Assembly (NCBI RefSeq): GCF_009832865.1
Contig: NZ_CP047130.1
Location: 1,736,001-1,800,000 of the forward strand
Direction: 5' to 3'
DNA length: 64,000 nt
Origin: Colwellia sp. 20A7
GTDB taxonomy: Bacteria; Pseudomonadota; Gammaproteobacteria; Enterobacterales; Alteromonadaceae
The notes under the pieces were generated by a model. It ran no database searches, was not told where the DNA came from, and saw nothing but the letters and a program-made list of their open reading frames with translations. Shown here one piece after another: positions 36,377 through 45,224 of this stretch. The translations under genes were made by a program, and so were the position numbers. Numbering within the stretch: position 1 is the first letter of the stretch; each line of letters opens with the position of its first letter.

Positions 36377-36616
36377 CTAGGTACTGTCTTTTTCTTCGTG
36401 TAATACAATATTCACAAGTTTATGGACGATAGGAGACACAATAATGATGGCTGGAAATGCAACGAGAAAAGCAAAACTCCAAGCGTTTAACCAAATATCA
36501 ATGATGTTGCTAACCATACCTACGTTAAAAACACTGATAACAAAAGACATAATACATGACATGAGTAATGCCATAAAAAAAGAAAATACTATTTTGTGAT
36601 GTTTACGTGAAATCAT
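36377..36616 (-). CDS. Small DUF2798 membrane protein
   Basis: The 79-residue product has two hydrophobic helices (FFMALLMSCIMSFVISVFNV and AWSFAFLVAFPAIIIVSPIV), joined by a loop with an aromatic NAW motif, and a charged tail (HEEKDST). This is the DUF2798 layout: a short inner-membrane protein of unknown function. The basic start MISRKHHKIV supports the chosen ATG. It stands alone; the upstream spacer holds a palindromic repeat copy and then msrA in divergent orientation. Confidence 0.75.
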   Translation of the reverse strand: MISRKHHKIVFSFFMALLMSCIMSFVISVFNVGMVSNIIDIWLNAWSFAFLVAFPAIIIVSPIVHKLVNIVLHEEKDST

Positions 36617-36635
36617 TGAGTTACTCGGTATTGGT

Positions 36636-36705
36636 ATGACGCCTTATTAATGGCGTAAAATAGTTGGCTAAAATAATCGATGAGTGAGCAAAAGCCAACT
36701 ATTTT
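36636..36705 (-). repeat. Chromosomal copy of the attC-like palindromic repeat
   Basis: AAAATAGTTGGCT (36657-36669) and AGCCAACTATTTT (36693-36705) are perfect 13-bp arms around a 23-nt loop. Read on the minus strand, the loop and the trailing ACGCC-ATTAATAA-GGCGT hairpin align with the integron copy at 3116-3178, with conservation in the loop as well as in the stems. It is upstream of both flanking genes, so it is not a terminator for either. Confidence 0.7.
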
Positions 36706-36805
36706 TTTGTTTCTGTTTTATTTAGTTTACAATATATTAGGATAATTCATTGTAAACTATCCTTGAATCTAAAACATCGAACCGAAACTTTTTTAAAGAG
36801 TAATA

Positions 36806-37312
36806 ATGAAGATCGAACAATACAATAATGATAACAACGAACGAGAAGTTATTTATTTTGCCGGTGGATGCCTTTGGGGCGTACAGGAATTTCTTAAGCA
36901 TCTCCCGGGTGTTTTTGAAACGGAAGCAGGTCGAGCTAATGGTTTAACTGATAGCACTAAAAGTAGTTATGACGGTTACGCAGAATGTGTAAAGGTAACT
37001 TTTTCTCCAAACGCAGTTAATGTTAATGAACTTATTGGTTATTTTTTTGAAATAATTGACCCTTATAGCATTAATAAGCAAGGGGAAGATATTGGCAAGA
37101 AATACCGAACAGGTATATACAGCAAACAAAGCCGCCATCTCAAAAGCGCTGCTCAGTTTATTACGCGTCGTGATGATGCGGATCAGATTGTTGTTGAAAT
37201 ATTACCGCTTGTTAATTATGTGAAAAGTGACGAGGAACATCAAGAAAGGCTAACTCGCTTCCCGAATGATTATTGTCATTTACCTAAAAAAATATTACAC
37301 AAATATAAGTAA
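36806..37312 (+). CDS. msrA: Peptide-methionine (S)-S-oxide reductase
   Basis: The 168-residue product has the MsrA active-site motif as GGCLWGVQEF (usually GCFWG), with the catalytic Cys at about residue 22, and the conserved YDGYAECVKVTFSPN and EEHQERLTRFPNDYCHLP stretches. It reduces methionine-S-sulfoxide in oxidised proteins using thioredoxin. Leu replaces the usual Phe next to the Cys, which alters the hydrophobic pocket but is tolerated in some MsrA-like proteins. It lacks an obvious MsrB partner nearby. Monocistronic. Confidence 0.88.
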   Translation: MKIEQYNNDNNEREVIYFAGGCLWGVQEFLKHLPGVFETEAGRANGLTDSTKSSYDGYAECVKVTFSPNAVNVNELIGYFFEIIDPYSINKQGEDIGKKYRTGIYSKQSRHLKSAAQFITRRDDADQIVVEILPLVNYVKSDEEHQERLTRFPNDYCHLPKKILHKYK

Positions 37313-37822
37313 TAGTAATGTTTTTCATTTGTTGAATATTCGAATAAGTTAAGCGTTACTGTAAGTTATTGTTATAAATTACGATTATTATAAAATATTA
37401 TAGGTAAAGCTTGTTATGAATTCTGCAGTAATAAGTTAATAATGAATGTTATGCATTAACGAGTAGTATTTCTACACTCTCATCAAAATCTAATAACCCC
37501 AATTGATAACCTAGGCTAACTAGCATCAGTAATTTACGTTATTATTATTATTATAATGTTTCTTATATGAACAGATGTAAACCGTATGCTGTTTGGGTTG
37601 GTTTACATCTGTGATGTTTTAGTGACTCCTATATAATGCTCATTAACATAACGATTACTTTCTAACTGAACCCAGTATTATTTACGGTATTTCTGCTGGG
37701 ATGTTTCAATAATTAAGTTCCGCTTTATATTAGCAATCGAAGTAAGACCTTCTTTGCTAATGACTTATGTGCTTAAAAGAAAGTAATCATTTTTATCAAG
37801 AGAGTGAATAGAGAATATTAAC
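37313..37822. other. Spacer before the second TonB receptor
   Basis: Contains one clear signal, a perfect inverted repeat ACAGATGTAAACC (37571-37583) and GGTTTACATCTGT (37600-37612) with a 16-nt loop. No coding frame of note and no cobalamin riboswitch or Fur box that I could recognise. Confidence 0.5.
37571..37612. promoter_or_regulatory. 13-bp perfect inverted repeat upstream of TonB receptor
   Basis: The arms ACAGATGTAAACC and GGTTTACATCTGT are exact complements. The site lies about 210 bp before the receptor start and 260 bp after msrA. It could be an operator or a folded leader element; no T-run of terminator quality follows. Confidence 0.45.
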
Positions 37823-39727
37823 ATGATTCGAATTGTAAAAGTTGCCTTACCTGCTTTGTTGTTTAGTTTATCGACTTCTGTATTAGCATCTGATATTAAT
37901 CAGGAAAAAAATAATGATGCAAACAATGAAGTAAAAAATGATGTTGAAAAACCAAGTCCTGATATTGAAAAAATTATGGTGGAAGGTTCAATTACGGCTA
38001 ATAACAAACCTGTAGGAACTTTTGGTTCGCCAGTGTCAAACCTAGAATATGATCCTCGCGTAGATCTTCAGTCACGTAACATGGCAGAAGCTCAAGCCGA
38101 TGTAACGATTCGTGGCGGAATTTTCGAAAATACAGGTTTTAGGGTGGGTAGTGCTACTTTAGTTGATCCACAAACAGGGCATTACTTTGCAGAAATCCCT
38201 ATTGCTCAAGAAATGTTAGGAAATGCTAATGTATTTACTGGTGCTGATAATGCACTTCTTGGCATGAATAGTTCTGTAGGAACAGTATCTCGTGAATGGA
38301 AACAGATAAAAACTGCAGGTAGTGCTTCAATTGGGGCAGGTAATAATAATTCTAACCTTCAACGTATACATAGTGCAGTTAGTATAGAACTTGAAGATTT
38401 CACTGATTGGTCTATCGGTTTTGAAGGTGAATATTCGCGCTCTGAAAGTGATGGTACTATAGAATTTGGTGATCACGACTTTCAACGGGCTTCTGGTCGT
38501 ATTCAATTAGCGGGTCCATCATCTCAAACTGATTTGTTTTTTGGTTCTCAAGAAAAGTTTTTTGGCTGGCCAAATATGTATACGCCATTTAATGTTAATG
38601 AAACGGAAGATATTAAAACAAAATTATTAATACTGAATCATAAACAGCATTATGCTCAAGACAGCACATTTGAAGTCTCTGCTTACTACCGTAATAACAA
38701 CGACCATTATGTTTTTTCTCGTGAAAATCCAGAGTCATTTGAATCTTTCCATGAAACAGATGTTAAATCGATTGGGTTATCTGGTCGTCATGCACAAACA
38801 ACAGCATTTGCATTAAATTACTCTGCGCAGTTTATAGAAGACAATATTAGATCAACGTCACTTGAGAATAACTTTACCTCTCGTACTTATTACAAATTTA
38901 GTGTATTACCTGAGTATCGAATTGAGTTACAAGATGAACAACAGTTATCTTTTCGTTTGGGTGCTGCTTTTGATGATACTAACCGAGATGATTCACAAGC
39001 TTCATTAATTGGTGATATAACATGGAATACAGTCAATGCTGATGATACTTCTCAAACACTTTATATTTCCTATGCCGAAGCGAGCCAAGTAGCAGGTTAT
39101 ACCGCTATTGGAGGCAGTAATACCGGTGGATTATTTAGAAGTAATTATGAGCTTGAGCGAGAAACGACTAAAAATATAGAGTTAGGCTTGGCTTTAGATC
39201 GAGAAACTTGGCGCTTAGATTCTGCTATTTTTTATCGACAAGATAATGATTTAACCGATTGGACTTACAGCCTAACTTCAACGTCTGCTCGTACTGCAAA
39301 CCCGGTCGACATCGATACATTAGGTGTAGAGCTGATTGCGATAAAGCGTTTAGAAAATGCCGAAATAATTACTAGTTATACCTTTCTTGATAAATCTGAA
39401 GACTATGGCCTTGCGGATATTGATGCTAGCTTTTATGCTTTGAACTTTCCCGACCACCGTGTAACCTTAGGTGTTATCTGGCGTCCTACTAGCATTGTTG
39501 AAGTTCGTGTTGATAATGAATGGCGCAAACAAGAAAAAAATATTCTTCGCAACGGAGATGAAGATGCTTTATTTACACACCTAACGGTAAAAATATCTCC
39601 TTCACAAATTAAAGGTTTAGATATTATGCTTGCTGCTGATAACCTTTGGAATGAATCTTTTGAAGAAGTGCCTGGTACGCCTGGCCGTGGTGAACAATAT
39701 ACTATTAGTGCTACTTACCATTGGTAA
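37823..39727 (+). CDS. TonB-dependent outer-membrane receptor
   Basis: The 634-residue product has a signal peptide (MIRIVKVALPALLFSLSTSV then LAS), a Asn/Asp/Lys-rich linker, a TonB-box-like IEKIMVEG, a plug (AEAQADVTIRGGIFENTGFR, GADNALLGMNSSVGTVSREW) and a beta-barrel ending in SATYHW with a terminal aromatic. It is rather short for the family, resembling the vitamin B12/BtuB-size class. It imports an unknown ligand across the outer membrane using TonB energy. No periplasmic binding protein is adjacent; a DMT permease follows 130 bp later on the same strand. Confidence 0.88.
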   Translation: MIRIVKVALPALLFSLSTSVLASDINQEKNNDANNEVKNDVEKPSPDIEKIMVEGSITANNKPVGTFGSPVSNLEYDPRVDLQSRNMAEAQADVTIRGGIFENTGFRVGSATLVDPQTGHYFAEIPIAQEMLGNANVFTGADNALLGMNSSVGTVSREWKQIKTAGSASIGAGNNNSNLQRIHSAVSIELEDFTDWSIGFEGEYSRSESDGTIEFGDHDFQRASGRIQLAGPSSQTDLFFGSQEKFFGWPNMYTPFNVNETEDIKTKLLILNHKQHYAQDSTFEVSAYYRNNNDHYVFSRENPESFESFHETDVKSIGLSGRHAQTTAFALNYSAQFIEDNIRSTSLENNFTSRTYYKFSVLPEYRIELQDEQQLSFRLGAAFDDTNRDDSQASLIGDITWNTVNADDTSQTLYISYAEASQVAGYTAIGGSNTGGLFRSNYELERETTKNIELGLALDRETWRLDSAIFYRQDNDLTDWTYSLTSTSARTANPVDIDTLGVELIAIKRLENAEIITSYTFLDKSEDYGLADIDASFYALNFPDHRVTLGVIWRPTSIVEVRVDNEWRKQEKNILRNGDEDALFTHLTVKISPSQIKGLDIMLAADNLWNESFEEVPGTPGRGEQYTISATYHW

Positions 39728-39864
39728 CATTGTAAAGGCATAGTGTAACGCCCCCTATTCATTGGATAGGGGGTAATAGTTTTAAGCAGTATTTGAATAA
39801 GATGCAATGGTGTATTTATTAAAGTAGTTAATGAATATGTTGACCTTACTTATAGAGATTTTTG

Positions 39865-40728
39865 ATGATTTATTTAGTGATCACCACGTTGATTTGGGCT
39901 TTTTCTTTTGGTCTTATTGGTAATACGCTCAAAGGTATTGATCCACTTCAAATTGCCGATACTCGCCTATTACTTGCGCTAATCGCTTTTCTTCCTTTTA
40001 TCAAGCTGCGCAATACTAATTGGCAGGAGAAAAAGCAACTTATACTACTGGGTGCTCTTCAGTATGGTGTAATGTATACCTGCTACCTTTCTGCTTTTCG
40101 TTATTTGCCGTCGCATTTGGTTGCGCTATTTAGTGTACTTACACCACTTTATATAGTTATTATTAACGATCTTCGACAACGCAGTTTTACCCCTTGGTAT
40201 TTAATAGCCACTATTCTTTCTGTGTGTGGTGCAGCTATTATAAAAATGGGTAATATAGACTCAAACGAAGTTTGGTTAGGATTTGCTCTAATGCAAATAG
40301 CTAATATCGCTTTTGCTTTTGGGCAAGTTTATTATCGTGATTGGAAACAAAAACGACCACATATTAGCGATAGTTCTATTTTTGGATTTTTATATTTTGG
40401 TGCAGCTATTTTTACTATGCTTGCAACACTATTAATTTCACAGAAACCACCTTTACCTTTAAATGCCACAGCTGAACAGTGGTTCGTTCTAGTGTATATG
40501 GGAGTGATTGCTTCTGGGCTTAGTTTCTTTTTCTGGAATAAAGGGGGAACTCAGACAAGTGTGGGGGTATTAGCCGCGTTTAATAATGCTGTTGTTCCAC
40601 TAGCGATGTTTGCTTCTTTATTTGTGTTCGGCGAAGCTAAGGGGGGAACACCTGAAGAGTTAGTTAGGCTTGCTATTGGTTCCATTTTTATTGTTGCAGC
40701 GCTATTTATTGCTAAACGTAGAACATAA
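39865..40728 (+). CDS. EamA-family (DMT) permease
   Basis: The product has about 287 residues and ten predicted transmembrane helices in two EamA repeats (first: MIYLVITTLIWAFSFGLIGN; second: IANIAFAFGQVYYRDWKQKR onward, with GVIASGLSFFFWNKGGTQTS near the end). Such inner-membrane carriers export or exchange amino acids, nucleotide precursors or organic acids. ATG 39865 is chosen over a TTG at 39862. It follows the TonB receptor on the same strand, which may be co-transcription, but a spacer of 130 bp leaves that open. Confidence 0.85.
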   Translation: MIYLVITTLIWAFSFGLIGNTLKGIDPLQIADTRLLLALIAFLPFIKLRNTNWQEKKQLILLGALQYGVMYTCYLSAFRYLPSHLVALFSVLTPLYIVIINDLRQRSFTPWYLIATILSVCGAAIIKMGNIDSNEVWLGFALMQIANIAFAFGQVYYRDWKQKRPHISDSSIFGFLYFGAAIFTMLATLLISQKPPLPLNATAEQWFVLVYMGVIASGLSFFFWNKGGTQTSVGVLAAFNNAVVPLAMFASLFVFGEAKGGTPEELVRLAIGSIFIVAALFIAKRRT

Positions 40729-40850
40729 TTTTATTCGCTGATTTGATGATAAGGCTATGGATTGCGTGATAATTATCGTACTTTGGCAGATTTTATTTTA
40801 AACAAATATTGCTATACTGCTCTTATACAGAAAAATAATAAACTACTTGA

Positions 40851-41318
40851 ATGAAATTTACGATAGGTTTTAGAAGCGTAACGCATGAAGATTTAGATTT
40901 TTTATTAATTTTAAGAAAAAAATCAATGTCTAAGCATTTAGCTAATGCGAAAATAAAGCTAACTAGTGAACAACACCTTGATAGAGTGAAAGAGCACTAT
41001 TACGATTCTCACATTATTTTAAGAGATCGCAAACCAATAGGTTTGTTAAAGCTTGGTATAGTTTCCCTTAACAATACAAGTAAAAGCTTACACATCAGGC
41101 AATTACAAATATTGCCTGAATATCAAGGGAAGGGTATTGGTAGTAAAGTGTTAACGGTAGTTAAAAAGAAGGCATTACAACTTCAGCTACCTATAACCCT
41201 AAATGTATTATTAAAAAACCCTGCTAGAGGGCTTTATTTACGCCATGGCTTTCAAATTGAAGGAAAAAACAAAATAGAATTTCAAATGCGTTGTTCACTT
41301 GATGTTCTCGCTAGTTAG
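40851..41318 (+). CDS. GNAT-family acetyltransferase
   Basis: The 155-residue product has the acetyl-CoA-binding motif A in LQILPEYQGKGIGSKVLTVV and the C-terminal NPARGLYLRHGFQIEG, both typical of GNAT enzymes. The N-terminus, GFRSVTHEDLDFLLILRKKS, fits the first strand-helix unit. It should acetylate a small amine or a protein N-terminus; the substrate cannot be told. Single gene, convergent with the peptidase gene and only 14 bp from its stop. Confidence 0.85.
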   Translation: MKFTIGFRSVTHEDLDFLLILRKKSMSKHLANAKIKLTSEQHLDRVKEHYYDSHIILRDRKPIGLLKLGIVSLNNTSKSLHIRQLQILPEYQGKGIGSKVLTVVKKKALQLQLPITLNVLLKNPARGLYLRHGFQIEGKNKIEFQMRCSLDVLAS

Positions 41319-41332
41319 TTTATTAACGTCAG

Positions 41333-42709
41333 TTAATAAATAACACCTCTATTTTTTACTTTATTTACATCTATGCGTGATGGCGTCACTGAACCATCAA
41401 CCAAAGGTTGAGTTGCAACGGTAAGTGCTTCTATTACTTTATGTAAAGAAGGTAAATTTAATGAAGACAGGTCATCAGTCACATTATGATAATGTTTATC
41501 TTTGTCTAGCTGAGTGCTACTAAAGCTATGAGCAGGTACGCCTAATCTTGCTAATGTTGCATTGTCTGAACGATAAAATAAACCTTGATCAGGGTAAGGG
41601 TCTTGATGAATTTCGTTACCTGATTTAGCTAACACTTGGTTTAATTGCTCACCTAAGCTGGATCTTTCCATTCCTGTCATCCACATCGTTCCTGCACCAA
41701 ACTTAGAGGGTTTACCAATCATTTCAATATTTATCATCGCCGTGATACTGTTAGGATCTAATTGCTTTGAAAAATACTCTGACCCAAAACCACCGAGCTC
41801 TTCTGCACTAAAAGCTGCAAACATTAAGGTACGAGCATTATTTCCTTGTTTAGCATAATACTGGGCAATATTGATGATTGCGGTTGTACCTGAAGCATTA
41901 TCATCAGCACCATTAAAAATATCATCACCTTCTTTGTTTGTCATACCTAAATGATCATAATGTGCAGAATAAAGAACTACTTCATTCGGTTTGGTTTTTC
42001 CTGGTAATACTGCTATTACGTTGGCAAGTTCACTGATACTTCTTTTGTTTTTAGCGACGAGAGCTACGTTTTTAACTTCTTCTGATGTTACTTTAGAAAG
42101 CGCTATTACTATTGTGCCACCAATATCTTGCTGATTATTTTTTTCTACCAGTTTAGTGACTCCGCGGGCAAATCGCTGTTGATAGCGTTGGAATGTTTTT
42201 TCATGTGCAGGGTTTAAAAGAACCAGGTGATCTCCACCTTGGCTATTTATATTGCTCAGTGCGTCACGCAGGCTATCATCTTCACCAATAGTGTGAATTG
42301 TAAACTCATTGCTTTTAACACCATTAGTCATTAACCATGATACGTCTGTTGCCGTACTGGCTATTGTTAAGCTGTCAGTGACCTGTGCTTGTCCATTTAA
42401 AACTAAGTCCAGTTTTGTAGAACTCATTTTTAATATTTTATATTTTTGTAAAAAGCCATGCGTCGCTATATCTTCAGCACCCGTTAAACCACTCTCTTCG
42501 AAACGTTTTGCTATATAATTGGCCGCTTGCTTAATTTCGGTAGAGAAATTTCCTCTACCTTTTAAATCATCACTGGCTAAGTAGGTTATATCTTTAGTTA
42601 CTTGCTCTAAAGATATCGTGCTTTGCTCTGCTAACGTAGAAAATGAAGAGACTAAGCTTGTTGCTAATATACTGACAGTAAATAAAGACGTAGAGATTTT
42701 TTTAATCAT
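41333..42709 (-). CDS. M28-family zinc aminopeptidase, exported
   Basis: The 458-residue product has a signal peptide (MIKKISTSLFTVSILATSLV) and an M28 catalytic domain in the C-terminal half. Zinc and catalytic residues are visible: His and Asp in VVLYSAHYDHLG, Asp in FNGADDNASG, the catalytic Glu pair in FSAEELGGFGSEYF, a further Glu in MINIEMIG and a final His in HYHNVTDD. A PA-like inserted region fills the middle. It cleaves N-terminal residues from peptides in the periplasm or outside. Length is usual. Next gene upstream is yaeQ, about 50 bp away on the same strand. Confidence 0.9.
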   Translation of the reverse strand: MIKKISTSLFTVSILATSLVSSFSTLAEQSTISLEQVTKDITYLASDDLKGRGNFSTEIKQAANYIAKRFEESGLTGAEDIATHGFLQKYKILKMSSTKLDLVLNGQAQVTDSLTIASTATDVSWLMTNGVKSNEFTIHTIGEDDSLRDALSNINSQGGDHLVLLNPAHEKTFQRYQQRFARGVTKLVEKNNQQDIGGTIVIALSKVTSEEVKNVALVAKNKRSISELANVIAVLPGKTKPNEVVLYSAHYDHLGMTNKEGDDIFNGADDNASGTTAIINIAQYYAKQGNNARTLMFAAFSAEELGGFGSEYFSKQLDPNSITAMINIEMIGKPSKFGAGTMWMTGMERSSLGEQLNQVLAKSGNEIHQDPYPDQGLFYRSDNATLARLGVPAHSFSSTQLDKDKHYHNVTDDLSSLNLPSLHKVIEALTVATQPLVDGSVTPSRIDVNKVKNRGVIY

Positions 42710-42756
42710 ATTATTTTCCTATGTTTCCTATTAAGTATGAGCAAGGCTTTATGAAA

Positions 42757-43299
42757 TTACTGCTCTATTTTTAATGTATTTGTTTCTATTAATAAAGATT
42801 CACCACCACAGCTTAGCCATAATTGACCATCTTGAATGCTGCATTGGAATTCCATCGTTCTATTGAGTAGTTTAACCAATTCGTCTGTAGTACTGGTTTC
42901 AAACTGTTCAATACTCAGTTTTGGAAATTTACTTAATGAATTTTGTGATTGTGACCACCAAGTTTCAACGCTTGGTCCATAACAGTAAAGTTTTACATGA
43001 GCTGATTTGTTACAGGCCTTTTTGATGCGCTTTTCATCTATTTGTCCTAATTCAATCCATAAAGCTATTTCATCACTATAGTTTACTTGCCAAATGACCG
43101 CTTCGTCTTCATCACTTAACCCCTTACCAAACTGTAAGTCATTATGAGCATTTAAAATATAACTGATCAAACGCACCATAAGTCGTTGATCTGTTTCAGA
43201 AGGGTGCTGTGCTATGGTAAGTTGCAAAGAGTCGTAATAGTTACGATCCATGTCTGCAAGTTCAATGTTAGCTTTATAAATTGTTGCTTTAAGTGCCAT
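42757..43299 (-). CDS. yaeQ: YaeQ family protein
   Basis: The 180-residue product starts MALKATIYKANIELADMDRN then YYDSLQLTIAQHPSETDQRL, the YaeQ signature, and includes LSDEDEAVIWQVNYSDEIAL with acidic residues on a PD-(D/E)xK nuclease-like fold. The biological role is unclear; E. coli YaeQ was once linked to RfaH function. Full length. It is placed just upstream of the peptidase gene on the same strand and divergent from the aminotransferase gene. Confidence 0.9.
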   Translation of the reverse strand: MALKATIYKANIELADMDRNYYDSLQLTIAQHPSETDQRLMVRLISYILNAHNDLQFGKGLSDEDEAVIWQVNYSDEIALWIELGQIDEKRIKKACNKSAHVKLYCYGPSVETWWSQSQNSLSKFPKLSIEQFETSTTDELVKLLNRTMEFQCSIQDGQLWLSCGGESLLIETNTLKIEQ

Positions 43300-43468
43300 G
43301 TGTATTTTTTTACTATTTCAAAAAATAAGTTATTGATAATGATAACAGTATAAGAAATCCTTACTACACATTTTTAAAATAAATAGTTGAGATAATGGCG
43401 ATAAATTTAATAAATAATTTAGAAAATGTTATGGTATTGTTCTAATAATTTTTTTATTTGAGTTTATT

Positions 43469-44590
43469 ATGCCAATTCAATCTTTTATACCACCAGAACG
43501 TACATTAATGGGACCAGGTCCTTCAGATGTAAGTCCTAGAGTTTTATCTGCACTTGCACGACCTACTATAGGTCATTTAGATCCTATGTTTATTGAAATG
43601 ATGGATGAAGTTAAATCGTTATTACAATATGCCTTTCAAACTAAAAATACCTATACCATGGCAATATCGGCTCCAGGCTCTGCGGGAATGGAAGCTTGTT
43701 TTGTTAACTTAGTTACACCTGATGACACGGTTATTGTTTGTCAAAATGGCGTTTTTGGCGCACGTATGATTGAAAATGTTGTCCGTATTGGCGCTAAAGC
43801 TGTGGTAGTTGAAGGTGAATGGGGTAGAGCAGTTGATCCAAAAGCCTTAGAAGAAGCATTAAAGCAAACACCACAGGCTACTTTTGTAGCATTTGTGCAT
43901 GCAGAAACTTCTACCGGCGCGCTGTCAGATTGTAAAACCTTATGTGAAATAGCACGTAAATATGATTGTTTAACTATTGTTGATGCCGTTACTTCATTAG
44001 GTGGTGTTGAATTAAGAGTTGATGATTGGGGAATTGACGCAGTTTATTCTGGTAGTCAAAAGTGTTTATCTTGTGTTCCAGGATTATCACCAATAAGCTT
44101 TAGTGATAAAGCGGCTGAAATTATCAAAAACCGTGATAGCTCTGTGCAAAGTTGGTTTTTAGATCAGTCATTGGTGATGGGATATTGGTCTGGGCAGGGT
44201 AAACGAAGCTACCATCATACTGCACCAGTAAACTCTTTATATGCATTACATGAATCGTTAGTTATGTTGCAAAATGAAGGTTTGGAAAATAGTTGGGTGC
44301 GTCATCAAGCACAACATAAAAAATTAGCGGCTGGGTTAGAAAGCTTAGGGCTTGAGTTTATCGTACCTGAAGATGAGCGTTTACCACAATTAAACCTAGT
44401 TTACATTCCCGAAGGGATTGATGATGCTAAGGTACGTCAATTTTTATTAACTGAATATAATTTAGAAATTGGTGCTGGTTTAGGAAAATTTGCAGGTACT
44501 GCTTGGCGAATTGGCTTAATGGGACATACTGCGCGTAATGAAAATGTATTGTTATGTTTAGCAGCGCTTAAAGAGGCTTTAGCTCAATAA
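43469..44590 (+). CDS. Alanine-glyoxylate / serine-type aminotransferase
   Basis: The 373-residue product is a class V aminotransferase of the AGXT type. The PLP lysine lies in AVYSGSQKCLSCVPGLSPIS; TLMGPGPSDVSPRVLSALAR, HLDPMFIEMMDEV and VDAVTSLGGVELRVDDWGID are characteristic. It interconverts glyoxylate and glycine with alanine or serine and pyruvate. Length is normal. Monocistronic, with a hairpin of terminator type between it and the convergent glyoxalase gene. Confidence 0.9.
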   Translation: MPIQSFIPPERTLMGPGPSDVSPRVLSALARPTIGHLDPMFIEMMDEVKSLLQYAFQTKNTYTMAISAPGSAGMEACFVNLVTPDDTVIVCQNGVFGARMIENVVRIGAKAVVVEGEWGRAVDPKALEEALKQTPQATFVAFVHAETSTGALSDCKTLCEIARKYDCLTIVDAVTSLGGVELRVDDWGIDAVYSGSQKCLSCVPGLSPISFSDKAAEIIKNRDSSVQSWFLDQSLVMGYWSGQGKRSYHHTAPVNSLYALHESLVMLQNEGLENSWVRHQAQHKKLAAGLESLGLEFIVPEDERLPQLNLVYIPEGIDDAKVRQFLLTEYNLEIGAGLGKFAGTAWRIGLMGHTARNENVLLCLAALKEALAQ

Positions 44591-44601
44591 GCATTGCTAA
44601 G

Positions 44602-44636
44602 AGCTAAGTATATTATGTGTAATAATGTACTTAGCT
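44602..44636. terminator. Bidirectional hairpin between convergent genes
   Basis: AGCTAAGTA (44602-44610) and TACTTAGCT (44628-44636) are exact complements, with further pairing of TATTAT and ATAATG inside. It lies between the ends of the aminotransferase and glyoxalase genes and could serve both. Confidence 0.55.
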
Positions 44637-44657
44637 AGTTAATGATAGTGCGAAATA

Positions 44658-45077
44658 CTACCAAGAGCCTATATTTTCCATGCTTAACCAAGGCTCTTGT
44701 GGTGGCAGTGCGTCGCCTTTTTGTAGTAACTCAATTGAAATATTATCAGGTGATTTAATAAATGCCATATTGCCACATCGCGGTGGGCGATTAATAACAA
44801 CACCACTGTTTTGTAGTGATAAACATGTTTGATAAATATCATCTACTTCAAAAGCTAAATGACCAAAGTTACGCCCACCTTCATAGTTTTCTTCTGAACC
44901 CCAGTTATGAGTTAGTTCAACTTCAGGCTCTCCTATCGCCGTAGCTAAATAGATTAAGGTGAATTTTCCTTCAGGTACATCTACGCGTTTTGTTTCAATT
45001 AAACCGAGCTTGTTGGTGTAAAAGTCTAGTGATTGCTCAAGATCACGAACACGCACCATAGCATGTAAAAATTTCAT
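44658..45077 (-). CDS. gloA: Lactoylglutathione lyase (glyoxalase I)
   Basis: The 139-residue product has the four metal ligands of the small glyoxalase I: His in FLHAMVRVRDLEQSLDFY, Glu in EPEVELTHNW, His in NFGHLAFEVDD and Glu in ISIELLQKGD. It converts the methylglyoxal-glutathione adduct to lactoylglutathione. Compared with the E. coli enzyme (135 residues), it is equal in size, with an extra C-terminal PPQEPWLSMENIGSW tail. Monocistronic. Confidence 0.88.
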   Translation of the reverse strand: MKFLHAMVRVRDLEQSLDFYTNKLGLIETKRVDVPEGKFTLIYLATAIGEPEVELTHNWGSEENYEGGRNFGHLAFEVDDIYQTCLSLQNSGVVINRPPRCGNMAFIKSPDNISIELLQKGDALPPQEPWLSMENIGSW

Positions 45078-45224
45078 TGATATTCCTTTGGTTGTGAATT
45101 TATAGCAAAATATAATCTTAGTTAAACGGGGGTTACTTAGTTTCTACGTTTCTATTAGTAAATTGTACTTATTTAAGTCATGCAATAATAGAAGAATGGC
45201 CTTTTTTTATTAACAACACATACC

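Noticed and set aside
37313..37822. Cobalamin or other riboswitch before the second TonB receptor
   Set aside because: No B12-box or other conserved riboswitch core could be recognised.
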